Source of the DNA: Streptomyces sp. WAC 01529 | GTDB lineage: Bacteria > Actinomycetota > Actinomycetes > Streptomycetales > Streptomycetaceae | DNA: 64,000 bases | Direction of reading: 5' to 3' | Assembly (NCBI RefSeq): GCF_003945545.1 | Contig: NZ_CP029617.1 | Span: 4,041,001 to 4,105,000 of the forward strand | Shown here: piece after piece, positions 24,638 to 33,394 of the stretch | Layout: every line of letters starts with the position of its first letter | Position numbering within the stretch: position 1 is the stretch's first letter | The notes under the pieces: generated by a model | The model's input: the letters and a program-made list of their open reading frames with translations, nothing else | The model's database searches: none | What the model was told of the DNA's origin: nothing | Translations under genes and position numbers: made by a program

Positions 24638-25518
24638 CAGAGGCCGACCTTCCGGTAGCGGCGCATCATCGCGCCGTAGCAGCCCGCGATGAGGCCGAGA
24701 ACGACGAGTACGTAGACGACACCGACGCCGGACGAGGGGCCTTCCCCTCCGGGGAAGGCGGAGGTCGCGCCGAGGAACGCGCTCTGCACACCGTCGATGA
24801 GCGTGATCGGCGAGAAGAGGCCGAGCCAGGCGATGGCTCCGGTGCTGCCCTGTTCGTAGGCGATCGCCTGGACCGTGGAGACCGCCCCGTAGGTGATGGT
24901 CATGACGGCGATGACGGCGGCGATGCCGAAGCCGCGGCGGGGTGTGACCGCCGAGATCACCAGGGCGATGCCGGAGAAGAGGAGGGAGAGCAGGGCCACC
25001 GAGACCAGGCCCTGGGCGAAGCCCTTCGTCTGGTCCGCGAAGTCGAGCTTGGCGAGCAGGGCTCCTACGTAGAGGACCAGGAGCGGCGCGGCCGTCAGGA
25101 CGAAGAGGGCACTGGACATCGCGGCGAACTTCGCCAGGACGTAGTCACCGCGCTCGATGGGCCGCGAGAAGTAGAGCGGCACGGTCTTGAAGCGCAGGTC
25201 GCGCGAGACGGTCTGGGGGGCCTGGGCGGCCAGGAAGAGGCTGATGACGGCTTGCAGGAAGATCGCGTAGCGCGTGTAGTCGACCGGGAGGTCCTTGGCC
25301 TTCGTGGTCACGGCGACCGCCACCATGATCGCGGCGGGCAGGCACATCACCGCGAAGAGGATCATCGGCAGGACCTTGGACTTGGCGGAGCGCCCGAGGC
25401 CGTACGCGCCGCGCAGGCTCTGGGAGAAGAGCGAGCGGCGGGCGTAGGCGCGGCCGAGGCGCGGGCCGTCGTAGTTCCGGTAGCCGATGTTGTGGATCTG
25501 GGTGGACTCAGCGCTCAT
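24637..25518 (-). CDS. ABC-2 type transporter permease
   Basis: 293 residues with about six membrane segments and a cytoplasmic N-terminus containing a GYRNYDGPRLGR motif seen in this actinobacterial permease group. It overlaps the ATPase upstream (25508) by 11 bp and touches the ATPase downstream. Probably forms the pore with one of the two ATPases of the operon. Confidence 0.88.
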   Translation of the reverse strand: MSAESTQIHNIGYRNYDGPRLGRAYARRSLFSQSLRGAYGLGRSAKSKVLPMILFAVMCLPAAIMVAVAVTTKAKDLPVDYTRYAIFLQAVISLFLAAQAPQTVSRDLRFKTVPLYFSRPIERGDYVLAKFAAMSSALFVLTAAPLLVLYVGALLAKLDFADQTKGFAQGLVSVALLSLLFSGIALVISAVTPRRGFGIAAVIAVMTITYGAVSTVQAIAYEQGSTGAIAWLGLFSPITLIDGVQSAFLGATSAFPGGEGPSSGVGVVYVLVVLGLIAGCYGAMMRRYRKVGL

Positions 25519-26545
25519 CGCGTCCGCCTCCTGTCTGCTGTGCGGTGGCGGCCGCGGTCCGGGGTGCCGGGCCGGGGGCGGCGGCCGCGCGCCCTGGGGC
25601 GGACTCCTGCCGCGGCTCGTCCGTGAAGACCTCCGCGATGTGGTGCCTGCGCTGCTCCATCCTGACCAGGCCGAGGCCGAGGTCGGCGACGAGGTCGCGT
25701 ACGAGGTCGTACGTCTCCTCGCCCTCCGCGGTGAGCAGGATCGTGTGGCCCGCGCCGGGCAGTTCGCCGCCGGTCCGCGTCTCGATGCCGCGCCCGCTCA
25801 GCGCGTCGCGCAGCACGCGGGTGCCGTCGGGGTGTTCGTCGGTGTCGGTGACCTCGACGGCCAGGGTCGTGGTGGTCTGTGTGAAGTCGGTGGTGGAGCT
25901 GGACCGCAGCAGCTTGCCGCCGTCGATGACGACCACGTGGTCGCAGGTGCGCTCCAGCTCGCCCAGGAGGTGCGAGGTGACGAGGACCGAGATGCCGAAG
26001 TCGGTGTGGACGCGGCGGATCAGGCCGAGCATCTCGTCGCGTCCGACGGGGTCGAGGCCGTTCGTCGGCTCGTCCAGGAAGACCAGCTGGGGGTCGTGGA
26101 CGAGGGCCTGGGCGAGCTTGACGCGCTGCTTCATGCCCGTCGAATAGCCGCCGATGGGGCGGTACCGCTCCTCGTAGAGCCCGACGTGCCGCAGGGTGTC
26201 GGCGGTGCGCTCGCGGGCCGCGGTGGGCGGCAGTCCGGACATGCGCGCCATGTGGACGACGAACTCGGTGGCCGAGACGTCCGGCGGCAGGCAGTCGTGC
26301 TCGGGCATGTACCCCACACGCTCGCGGATCTGGCCGCCGCTGGTGGCGACGTCGAGGCCGAGCACGGCGGCGCGGCCCTCCGTGGCGGGGGAGAGACCCA
26401 GCAGGATCTTGATCAGTGTGGACTTGCCGGCTCCATTGGCCCCGACGAGTCCGGTCACACCGGGCCCGATATCCATGGAGAGCCGGTCAAGCGCGGTCAC
26501 CCTCGGGAACCGCTTGCTCAGGCTTTCGGTCGCGATCACAGTCAC
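25508..26545 (-). CDS. ABC transporter ATP-binding protein, first gene of the export operon
   Basis: 345 residues: Walker A GANGAGKST, signature YSTGMKQRV, Walker B LVFLDEPTNGLD and H-loop TSHLLGE; then a DUF4162-like tail and a final 35 residues rich in Ala, Pro and Arg. GTG 26545 follows TACCGT by six bases, suggesting a leaderless promoter. It drives the operon 26545-22994. The pairing of two different ATPases with two permeases suggests either a heteromeric exporter or a duplication of an ATPase-permease pair. Confidence 0.92.
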   Translation of the reverse strand: MTVIATESLSKRFPRVTALDRLSMDIGPGVTGLVGANGAGKSTLIKILLGLSPATEGRAAVLGLDVATSGGQIRERVGYMPEHDCLPPDVSATEFVVHMARMSGLPPTAARERTADTLRHVGLYEERYRPIGGYSTGMKQRVKLAQALVHDPQLVFLDEPTNGLDPVGRDEMLGLIRRVHTDFGISVLVTSHLLGELERTCDHVVVIDGGKLLRSSSTTDFTQTTTTLAVEVTDTDEHPDGTRVLRDALSGRGIETRTGGELPGAGHTILLTAEGEETYDLVRDLVADLGLGLVRMEQRRHHIAEVFTDEPRQESAPGRAAAAPGPAPRTAAATAQQTGGGRDER

Positions 26546-26799
26546 GTTTCGACGGTAGTGGCGCAGGCCACAGGAGTCGTCAGACCATGGGCTTGGCCTG
26601 GACTCACCCTGGAGTATTACGGGCCCGTAGGGGTCGTCCGAGAGTCGTCCCCTGGGGGATCTCCCGGACCTGTCCCGCGGGGTTGGGCAGAACTATTGAC
26701 GCAGCCGCCAGGCATTGTCACATTCGTCAGTGTCAAGTTACGACCGCGTACGGCGATCAGCCGGACACGGGGTGGACCGGACTCGGGACGGACGGTGGC

Positions 26800-27651
26800 A
26801 TGACCTCAGCAGTTGCAGGTGAACTCTCCGCGGAACTGCGGGGGTTCAGGGAAGTGCAGAGCCTCGCGTATGAGTGCGCGGAGGCGGTCGCGGCCCAGCT
26901 CAAGCCGGGGGTGACGGAGCGCGAGGCGGCTCGGATGCAGCGCGAGTGGCTGCGGGAGCGGGGCGTGCGGGACTGGTTCCATCTGCCCTTCGCCTGGTTC
27001 GGCGACCGCACGGCGTTCGCAGGCTTCCGCGTACCGCTGCAGTTCTTCCCCACCCGCCGCGAGCTGGAGCCGGGGATGCCCTTCATCCTCGACATGGCCC
27101 CGGTCCACAAGGGCTTCACGGCCGACATCGGCTACTCGGGCTGCCTGGGCCTCAATCCCGTGCACGACAAGCTGCTGGCCGACCTGGAGGCCCACCGCGA
27201 GCTGATCCTGCGCGAGGTGCGCGAGCGCCGCCCGCTGCGCGAGATCTACGAGGACGTGGACCGCCTCATGGTCCGCCAGGGATACGCCAACCGCCACCGC
27301 GCCTATCCCTTCGGTGTCATCGCGCACAAGGTCGGCCGGGTCAAGGAGCGCCGCCTGTCACCGCACCTGTTCGGGTTCGGCACGCAGTCGCTCAAGGGCC
27401 TGGCGAGCGACGCGATCCACGGCCACCGGGACGGCTGGTCACCGCTGTGGTCCCCCTACAAGTTCTCCGACCACCCGCCCCAGAAGGGGCTCTGGGCGGT
27501 CGAGCCGCACCTCGGATTCAGGGGTACGGGCGCCAAGTTCGAGGAGATCCTGGTCGTCACCGACTCCAAGGACCCCGAACAGAGCGCGTTCTGGCTGGAC
27601 GACGACCTGCCGCACGTGCGGCGCTGGGCTGAGGAGAGGGCCGCCGCATGA
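26800..27651 (+). CDS. M24 family metallopeptidase-like protein
   Basis: 283 residues of the pita-bread fold with candidate metal ligands: Asp in ILDMAPVHKG and Asp in TADIGYSG, His in GVIAHKVG, Glu in AVEPHLG and Glu in KFEEILVV. It lacks the N-terminal creatinase domain of Xaa-Pro peptidases, so it is closer to methionine-aminopeptidase-type or catalytically altered members. ATG 26800 begins where similarity to a normal fold begins. Its stop overlaps the next start (ATGA), linking it to the EphD-like gene. Confidence 0.82.
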   Translation: MTSAVAGELSAELRGFREVQSLAYECAEAVAAQLKPGVTEREAARMQREWLRERGVRDWFHLPFAWFGDRTAFAGFRVPLQFFPTRRELEPGMPFILDMAPVHKGFTADIGYSGCLGLNPVHDKLLADLEAHRELILREVRERRPLREIYEDVDRLMVRQGYANRHRAYPFGVIAHKVGRVKERRLSPHLFGFGTQSLKGLASDAIHGHRDGWSPLWSPYKFSDHPPQKGLWAVEPHLGFRGTGAKFEEILVVTDSKDPEQSAFWLDDDLPHVRRWAEERAAA

Positions 27652-29471
27652 CGACCGGAGCAGGCGCCGAGAAGGCCACCGAGAAGGTCACCGGGACCGA
27701 GGGGGGCGCGGGGAAGATGAAGGGCGCCCGCGAGCGCTGGGTGCGCACGGGCGGCGTGGAGCTGTGCGTCGCCGAGCTGGGCGACCCCGAGCGGCCCACG
27801 GTCCTGCTCGTGCACGGCTACCCGGACTCCAAGGAGGTGTGGACCGAGGTCGCCGAGCGCCTCGCGGACCGCTTCCACGTCGTGCTGTACGACGTGCGCG
27901 GCCACGGCAGGTCGACGGCTCCCCAGCCGCTGCGGGGCGGCTTCACCCTGGAGAAGCTGACCGATGACTTCATGGCCGTCGTCGACGCGGTGAGCCCGGA
28001 TGAGCCGGTGCACGTGGTGGGGCACGACTGGGGTTCGGTGCAGTCCTGGGAGTTCGTCACGGTCAAGCGGACCGAGGGGCGGATCGCGTCCTTCACCTCG
28101 ATGTCGGGACCCTCGCTCGACCACTTCGGGCACTGGATCAAAAAGCGCGTCTCCCGGCCCACGCCCCGCAAGGTCGGCCAACTCCTCGGCCAGGGCGCCA
28201 AGTCCTGGTACGTGTACCTGCTGCATACGCCCGTCCTTCCCGAGCTTGCCTGGCGCGGCCCGCTCGGCAAACGGTGGCCGAGGATCCTCCAGCGCGTGGA
28301 GAAGGTCCCGGCGGGTGACTATCCGACGCCGTCGCTGCCCCAGGACGCCGCGCACGGAGCCTGGCTCTACCGCGACAACGTCCGGGCGAGGCTGCGCAGG
28401 CCCCGCGCCGACGCGTACGCCCACGCGCCCGTGCAGCTCATCACGCCCTCCGGGGACGCCTTCCTTTCCGAGCGGCTCTATGACGGCCTGGAGCAGTGGG
28501 CGCCGGGTCTGGTCCGCCGCACCCTGCCGGCCAAGCACTGGGTGCCGCGCACCCGGCCCGACCAGCTGGCCGCGTGGATCGGCGAGTTCGTGACGGCCAA
28601 CGAGCACGGCATGCCCGCCAAGGAGAGCATGGCCACGGGGAAGTACGCCGACCGGTTCGGCGGCCAGCTCGTCCTGGTCACCGGCGCGGGCAGCGGCATC
28701 GGGCGGGCCACCGCCTTCGCGTTCGCCGAGGCGGGCGCGCGCGTGGTGGCCGTCGACCGGGACGCGGAGAGCGCGGCGCGCACGGCGGAGCTGTCCCGTC
28801 TGATCGGGGCCCCCGAGGCCTGGGGCGAGACCGTCGACGTCGCCGACGAGCAGGCCATGGAGAAGCTCGCCGAGAAGGTCGCCAGGGAGTTCGGCGTCGT
28901 GGACGTCCTGGTGAACAACGCGGGCATAGGCCTCTCCGGCTCCTTCCTCGACACCAGCGCCGAGGACTGGAAGAAGGTCCTCGACGTCAATCTGTGGGGC
29001 GTCATCCACGGCTGCCGGCTCTTCGGCAGGCAGATGGCCGAGCGCGGACAGGGCGGCCACATCGTCAACACCGCGTCGGCGGCGGCGTATCAGCCCTCCA
29101 AGGCGCTGCCGGCCTACAGCACCTCCAAGGCCGCGGTCCTGATGCTCAGCGAGTGCCTGCGCGCCGAGCTGGCGGGCCAGGGCATCGGGGTCTCCGCGAT
29201 CTGCCCGGGCTTCGTGAACACGAACATCACGTCGACCTCCCGTTTCGTCGGGGTCGACACCGCCGAGGAGCAGCGCCGCCAGAAGCGCACCGCCCGCCTC
29301 TACGGCCTGCGCAACTACCCGCCGGAGAAGGTCGCCGACGCCATCCTGCGCGCCGTCGTCAGGAACGAGGCGCTCGTCCCGGTCACCCCCGAGGCCCGCG
29401 GCGCCCACCTCATGTCCCGCTTCATGCCGAGGGCGCTGCGCGCGATAGCCCGATTGGAGCCGCCGCTGTGA
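27648..29471 (+). CDS. EphD-like fusion: alpha/beta hydrolase plus short-chain dehydrogenase
   Basis: 607 residues. Residues about 30-330 are an epoxide-hydrolase-type alpha/beta hydrolase: HGYPDS oxyanion motif and nucleophile Asp127 in GHDWGS. Residues about 340-590 are an SDR: TGAGSGIG from Thr345, NNAGIG, and Tyr490/Lys494 of YSTSK. The same fusion occurs in mycobacterial EphD, which acts in mycolic-acid metabolism. Streptomyces makes no mycolates, so the substrate here must differ, perhaps another lipid. It overlaps genes on both sides (ATGA, GTGA) in a tight operon. Confidence 0.9.
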   Translation: MTTGAGAEKATEKVTGTEGGAGKMKGARERWVRTGGVELCVAELGDPERPTVLLVHGYPDSKEVWTEVAERLADRFHVVLYDVRGHGRSTAPQPLRGGFTLEKLTDDFMAVVDAVSPDEPVHVVGHDWGSVQSWEFVTVKRTEGRIASFTSMSGPSLDHFGHWIKKRVSRPTPRKVGQLLGQGAKSWYVYLLHTPVLPELAWRGPLGKRWPRILQRVEKVPAGDYPTPSLPQDAAHGAWLYRDNVRARLRRPRADAYAHAPVQLITPSGDAFLSERLYDGLEQWAPGLVRRTLPAKHWVPRTRPDQLAAWIGEFVTANEHGMPAKESMATGKYADRFGGQLVLVTGAGSGIGRATAFAFAEAGARVVAVDRDAESAARTAELSRLIGAPEAWGETVDVADEQAMEKLAEKVAREFGVVDVLVNNAGIGLSGSFLDTSAEDWKKVLDVNLWGVIHGCRLFGRQMAERGQGGHIVNTASAAAYQPSKALPAYSTSKAAVLMLSECLRAELAGQGIGVSAICPGFVNTNITSTSRFVGVDTAEEQRRQKRTARLYGLRNYPPEKVADAILRAVVRNEALVPVTPEARGAHLMSRFMPRALRAIARLEPPL

Positions 29472-30418
29472 ACGAGCAGAAGAGCCCCGGCACGGAAGTC
29501 GAGGCGCCCCTTGCCGCCGACGGGCATTACGCGATCGTCCCGCGCCGGGTCTCGTTCGACTGGGACGAGACGCCGCTGCACTGGATACCGGACGAACCGA
29601 CCGCCACCCATGTCATCAACGTCCTGCATCTGCTGCTCCCCGCGGGCGAGCGGTGGTTCGTGAAGGTCTTCAAGGAGGGCCTGCCGCTCATCACCGATCC
29701 GGTGCTGCGCGCGGACGTCAAGGGGTTCATGGGCCAGGAGGCCACGCACAGCGTGCAGCACGCGTATGTCCTCGACCACCTGGCGGCGCAGCGGCTCGAC
29801 ACCGCCGCGTTCACCAGGTACGTCGACTTCCTCTTCGAGAAACTCCTCGGTGAGAAGCCGCCGTTGGGTGCGCCCGTGCCGACCCAGGAGTGGCTGCGTT
29901 TCCGCCTTTCGATCGTCGCCGCGATCGAGCAGTTCACGGCGGTCCTCGGGAACTGGGTGCTGCACGCGGACGGGCTGGACCGCGCCGGGTCCGACGAGGT
30001 GATGCTCGATCTGCTGCGCTGGCACGGCGCCGAGGAGGTCGAGCACCGCGCGGTCGCCTTCGACATGTACCAGCACTGCGGCGGAAAGGGCCTGCCCCGG
30101 TACGCCCGCCGCATCGCCGGTATGACGGTCACGGCCCCCGTGATGCTGTACCTGTGGATGTGGGGCACGGCCTATCTGTTCCGCCACGACCCCCGACTGG
30201 CGGGCCGCTCGCGGTACTCCCTGGCCGAGCACAACAGGGCCGTCGCCAAGGGCCTGCTGCCCACCTGGCGCGAGATCGGCACGGCGATACCCCGCTATCT
30301 GCGGCGGTCGTACCATCCCTCGCAGGAGGGCTCGCTGCGCAAGGCCGTCGAGTACCTGGCGCGGTCGCCCGGCGCGCGGGCCGCGGCGGGCGCGGTGGGG
30401 CGGGCCGCGCTCGGCTAG
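29468..30418 (+). CDS. Predicted metal-dependent hydrolase (PF10118 family)
   Basis: 316 residues resembling the Metal_hydrol family, a ferritin-like four-helix fold. Candidate metal ligands are Glu and His in GQEATHSVQH and in HGAEEVEHRAV. A hydrophobic segment near 220-240 could contact the membrane. GTG 29468 overlaps the EphD-like stop. Its place in this operon suggests the three proteins act on one substrate, probably a lipid; the reaction is unknown. Confidence 0.83.
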   Translation: MNEQKSPGTEVEAPLAADGHYAIVPRRVSFDWDETPLHWIPDEPTATHVINVLHLLLPAGERWFVKVFKEGLPLITDPVLRADVKGFMGQEATHSVQHAYVLDHLAAQRLDTAAFTRYVDFLFEKLLGEKPPLGAPVPTQEWLRFRLSIVAAIEQFTAVLGNWVLHADGLDRAGSDEVMLDLLRWHGAEEVEHRAVAFDMYQHCGGKGLPRYARRIAGMTVTAPVMLYLWMWGTAYLFRHDPRLAGRSRYSLAEHNRAVAKGLLPTWREIGTAIPRYLRRSYHPSQEGSLRKAVEYLARSPGARAAAGAVGRAALG

Positions 30419-30487
30419 TGCGGGGCGTACAGGTAGTGCGGGGCGTGCGGGCAGTACGAGGCGTACGGCTAGTACGAGGCGGTTCAG
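30416..30487. repeat. Four imperfect 18-bp tandem repeats upstream of the MerR gene
   Basis: Units start at 30416, 30434, 30452 and 30470, of the form (T/C)AGTRCGRGGCGTRCRGG. They overlap the previous stop codon and end about 50 bp before the MerR GTG. Could be phase-variable leader sequence or simple slippage. Confidence 0.7.
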
Positions 30488-30538
30488 GAGGCCCAGGCGA
30501 GCACCGCCCGGCACGAGGCAACACGGAGGACGGTCAGC

Positions 30539-31471
30539 GTGGAGTACCGCATCGAGGACCTGGCGCACCACAGCGGCGCGACGGTGCGCACGATCCGCGC
30601 CTATCAGGACCGCGGGCTGCTACCCCGCCCGGAGCGGCGCGGCCGGTCCAATGTGTACGGGGAGGCGCATCTGGCGCGGCTGCGGCAGATCGCCGACCTG
30701 CTCGACCGTGGGTACACCCTGGCCTCCATCAAGGAACTCCTGGAGGCCTGGGACACCGGGCGGGGCCTCGGCGGGGTGCTCGGCCTCGCCGCGGAGGTCG
30801 ACGGCCCCTGGACGGACGAGAAGGCCGACCGGATCTCCCGGGCGGAGCTGGACTCGGCGTTCGGGGGCGTGCAGGACGAGGCGGCGGTGGCGGACGCGAT
30901 CGCGCTCGGGGTACTGGAACCGGTGCCGGGGAGTGAGGACGAGTTCCTGGTGCCGAGCCCGCAAGAGCTGGCCGTGGCAGTGGAGTTGCATGCGGCGGGA
31001 GTCCCGCTGTCCGCGATAGCGGGGCATTTGCGGGAGTTGAGGGGACAGGTCGAGCACATCGCCGCGCGTTTCCTGGAGTTCACCACAGAGCATGTTTTCG
31101 CTCGCTATCTGGGGAATCATCCGCCGACAGAGGCGGACGCCGCCGAGGCCGCCGCTCTCGTACGCAGACTCCGGCCGCTCGCACAGCAGTCGGTCGACGC
31201 GGAACTGGCGCGGGCCATGCGGCTGTTCGCGACGCGGCACCTGCGCCAGCAACTCGACCCCGAGCTGGCGCGACAGCATGCGGAGGAGCCGCAGAGTGTC
31301 GCCATACCCGCGTCCACAATGCGGGCTGTGCAGGCGCTGGTTGGCGAATCGGCGTCCGCGGCGTTCATCGCGGCGGCCGCTGAACGGGAGGTTCAGGCGC
31401 GGACATTGGATGCCCTGGCGACAAGTCACCGCAATGCGGGCATGGTTGATCAAAGGCCGCTTGGTCGCTGA
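30539..31471 (+). CDS. MerR family transcriptional regulator
   Basis: 310 residues. The N-terminal winged helix (YRIEDLAHHSGATVRTIR, about 3-20; then YQDRGLLP) is a clear MerR domain followed by a short dimer coil near 75. The remaining 220 residues are an effector domain that lacks a cysteine metal site, so it is probably not a metal sensor. It follows the EphD-like operon on the same strand and may control it. GTG 30539 has a GAGGACGG ribosome site. Confidence 0.88.
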   Translation: MEYRIEDLAHHSGATVRTIRAYQDRGLLPRPERRGRSNVYGEAHLARLRQIADLLDRGYTLASIKELLEAWDTGRGLGGVLGLAAEVDGPWTDEKADRISRAELDSAFGGVQDEAAVADAIALGVLEPVPGSEDEFLVPSPQELAVAVELHAAGVPLSAIAGHLRELRGQVEHIAARFLEFTTEHVFARYLGNHPPTEADAAEAAALVRRLRPLAQQSVDAELARAMRLFATRHLRQQLDPELARQHAEEPQSVAIPASTMRAVQALVGESASAAFIAAAAEREVQARTLDALATSHRNAGMVDQRPLGR

Positions 31472-31474
31472 GAG

Positions 31475-31528
31475 TTGTCCACAGAATTGCGAACTGGCCT
31501 GTGGATAACCCGACTTGGCTGTGGATCA
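31475..31528. other. Second group of DnaA boxes
   Basis: TTGTCCACA (31475-31483) and reverse TGTGGATAA (31500-31508) are exact boxes; TGTGGATCA (31520-31528) has one mismatch. They start 4 bp after the MerR stop and end about 85 bp before kptA. Confidence 0.75.
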
Positions 31529-31612
31529 AACCTGCGAGCCGGAATTCCTGGATGAAAAGTCGGTGGACGAAAATCAAGTGCGCGGAGAACGGATCGCCGG
31601 GACGCTGAAAGG

Positions 31613-32173
31613 ATGAGAGAAAGACCCGATGAGCAGCGCACCGTGAAGGTGTCCAAGTACCTCTCGAAGCACCTGCGGCATCAACCCGACCGGATCGGGC
31701 TCACCCTCGACGAGAACGGCTGGGTGGAGATCGACGCGCTCCTCGCCGCGGCCGCCGCGCACCGCTTTCCCTTCACCCGGGCCGAGCTGGACCACGTGGT
31801 CGCCGTAAACGACAAGCGGCGCTTCGCCGTCGAGGGCGGCCGGATCCGCGCCAGCCAGGGCCACTCCGTGGACGTCGACCTCGGCCTGCCCCCGGCGTCC
31901 CCGCCCGCGCACCTGTACCACGGCACCGTGGCCGCTCATCTGGCCGCGATCCGCGCCGAGGGGCTGCGCCCCATGAACCGGCACGCCGTGCATCTCTCGC
32001 CCGACCGCGAGACCGCGACGCGCGTCGGCGCCCGCCGGGGGCGGCCCGTCGTCCTGGCGGTCGACGCGGGCGCGATGCACCGCGACGGCCATGTCTTCCA
32101 GGTCAGCGCCAACGGCGTCTGGCTCACGGCCGCGGTCCCGCCGGGCTATCTGCGCTTTCCCGGGCCGCGCTGA
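31613..32173 (+). CDS. kptA: RNA 2'-phosphotransferase (Tpt1/KptA family)
   Basis: 186 residues. The family moves an internal RNA 2'-phosphate to NAD+, making ADP-ribose 1'',2''-cyclic phosphate. The Arg-His-Arg-Arg site appears intact: Arg and His in LSKHLRH, a further Arg in the NAD pocket and YHGT followed by RHAVHLS. The last fungal tRNA-splicing step uses this enzyme, but bacteria have no such splicing, so its substrate here is unknown. ATG 31613 has AAAGG immediately before it; GTG 31643 is an alternative start closer to the family N-terminus. Confidence 0.9.
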   Translation: MRERPDEQRTVKVSKYLSKHLRHQPDRIGLTLDENGWVEIDALLAAAAAHRFPFTRAELDHVVAVNDKRRFAVEGGRIRASQGHSVDVDLGLPPASPPAHLYHGTVAAHLAAIRAEGLRPMNRHAVHLSPDRETATRVGARRGRPVVLAVDAGAMHRDGHVFQVSANGVWLTAAVPPGYLRFPGPR

Positions 32174-32193
32174 GAGAGGCCCGTTGAGAGCGG

Positions 32194-33105
32194 TCAGCGC
32201 AGCTGGGAGAGCGCCTCGGTCGCGATCTGCTCGAAGACGCCCTGGTCGGTGGCGAAGACCGAGTCCGGGATCGGGGCGTGGACGACGATCTCGGTGAAGC
32301 CGAGTTCGGCGTGCCGGCCGGCGAAGTCCACGAAGGCGTCGAGGGAGGCCAGGGGCCGGTTGCGGTCCGGGGTGAAGCCGGTGAGCAGGATCTTGTCCAG
32401 CTCGCTCATGTCCCGGCCGAGGTCGGCGCAGGCCTTGCCGAGCTTCTCGAGCTGCCCCCGCAGCGCCTCGCGGGACTCCTCGGGTGTGCCGTTCTCGAAG
32501 AGCTTCGGGTCGCCCGTGGTCACCCACGCCTGCCCGTGCCGCGCCGCGAGCCGCAGACCGCGCGGGCCGGTCGCGGCGACCGCGAAGGGGAGCCTCGGCC
32601 GCTGTACGCACCCCGGGATGTTGCGCGCCTCGCTCGCCGAGTAGAAAGTCCCCTCGTACGTCACCGAGTCCTCGGTCAGCAGCCGGTCGAGCAGCGGGAC
32701 GAATTCGCCCAGCCGGTCGGCGCGCTCGCGCGGGGTCCAGGGCTCCTGGTCCGCCTTGAGCAGCGTCGTGGCGTCGAAGCCGTTGCCGCCGGCGCCGATG
32801 CCGAGTGTGAGGCGTCCGCCGGAGATGTCGTCCAGCGAGAGGAGTTCCTTGGCGAGCGTCACCGGGTGGCGGAAGTTGGGCGACGTCACGAGCGTGCCCA
32901 GACGCACCCGCTCGGTGGCGGCCGCGGCGGCCGTCAGCGTCGGCACCGCGCCGAACCACGGGCCGTCGCGGAAGGAGCGCCAGGCGAGGTGGTCGTAGGT
33001 GTAAGCGGTGTGGAAGCCCAGCTCCTCGGCGCGCAGCCACTGGTCGCGGCCGCCTTCGTGCCAGCGGCGGACAGGAAGGATCACGGTGCTCAGGCGCAGA
33101 CTCAC
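32194..33105 (-). CDS. LLM-class flavin/F420-dependent oxidoreductase
   Basis: 303 residues of the luciferase-like TIM barrel. Strands and loops at GFHTAYTYDHLAW, LGTLVTSPNFRHP and LTLGIGAGGNGFD match the F420-type group of this family. No partner flavin reductase is encoded nearby, which favours F420. It would oxidise or reduce a small molecule; the substrate is unknown. It converges on kptA with 20 bp between stops. Confidence 0.87.
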   Translation of the reverse strand: MSLRLSTVILPVRRWHEGGRDQWLRAEELGFHTAYTYDHLAWRSFRDGPWFGAVPTLTAAAAATERVRLGTLVTSPNFRHPVTLAKELLSLDDISGGRLTLGIGAGGNGFDATTLLKADQEPWTPRERADRLGEFVPLLDRLLTEDSVTYEGTFYSASEARNIPGCVQRPRLPFAVAATGPRGLRLAARHGQAWVTTGDPKLFENGTPEESREALRGQLEKLGKACADLGRDMSELDKILLTGFTPDRNRPLASLDAFVDFAGRHAELGFTEIVVHAPIPDSVFATDQGVFEQIATEALSQLR

Positions 33106-33195
33106 ACCTCAGAGCTTACGGCGATCACCCACAGCCTCAGGTGTCGCCCCCGGGCGGCGCGAACGGCCCCGGGCCGGACTGATCCGCCTCCGCGT

Positions 33196-33310
33196 GCATC
33201 CTGGGACATCCCCTGCACGCATCCCGGGACCACCCCTGTATGTGCCCCGAGGCCGTCCCCTCAGGCGTCCCGGGACCGTCTCCCCAGGCGTCCCGGGACC
33301 GCACTCCCCT
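33196..33310. repeat. Five tandem 23-bp repeats
   Basis: Units start at 33196, 33219, 33242, 33265 and 33288. Most share GCRTCCCGGGACC; the third is diverged. They lie in the 289-bp gap between the divergent oxidoreductase and the HAD phosphatase. The 23-bp period puts the palindromic CCCGGG roughly on one face of the helix. Confidence 0.8.
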
Positions 33311-33394
33311 AGGTCTCGCAGCCGTCCCCAACCCCACACTCAGATGTGCGCCCCAGCGCACGGTCGTGCGGACATATGCGGGACAATCGACGGC

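Noticed and set aside
22577-24658. Long plus-strand frame across the HAD and ABC genes
   Set aside because: It crosses two genes with clear motifs on their own frames and reads as Arg/Asp/Gly-rich sequence without a fold.
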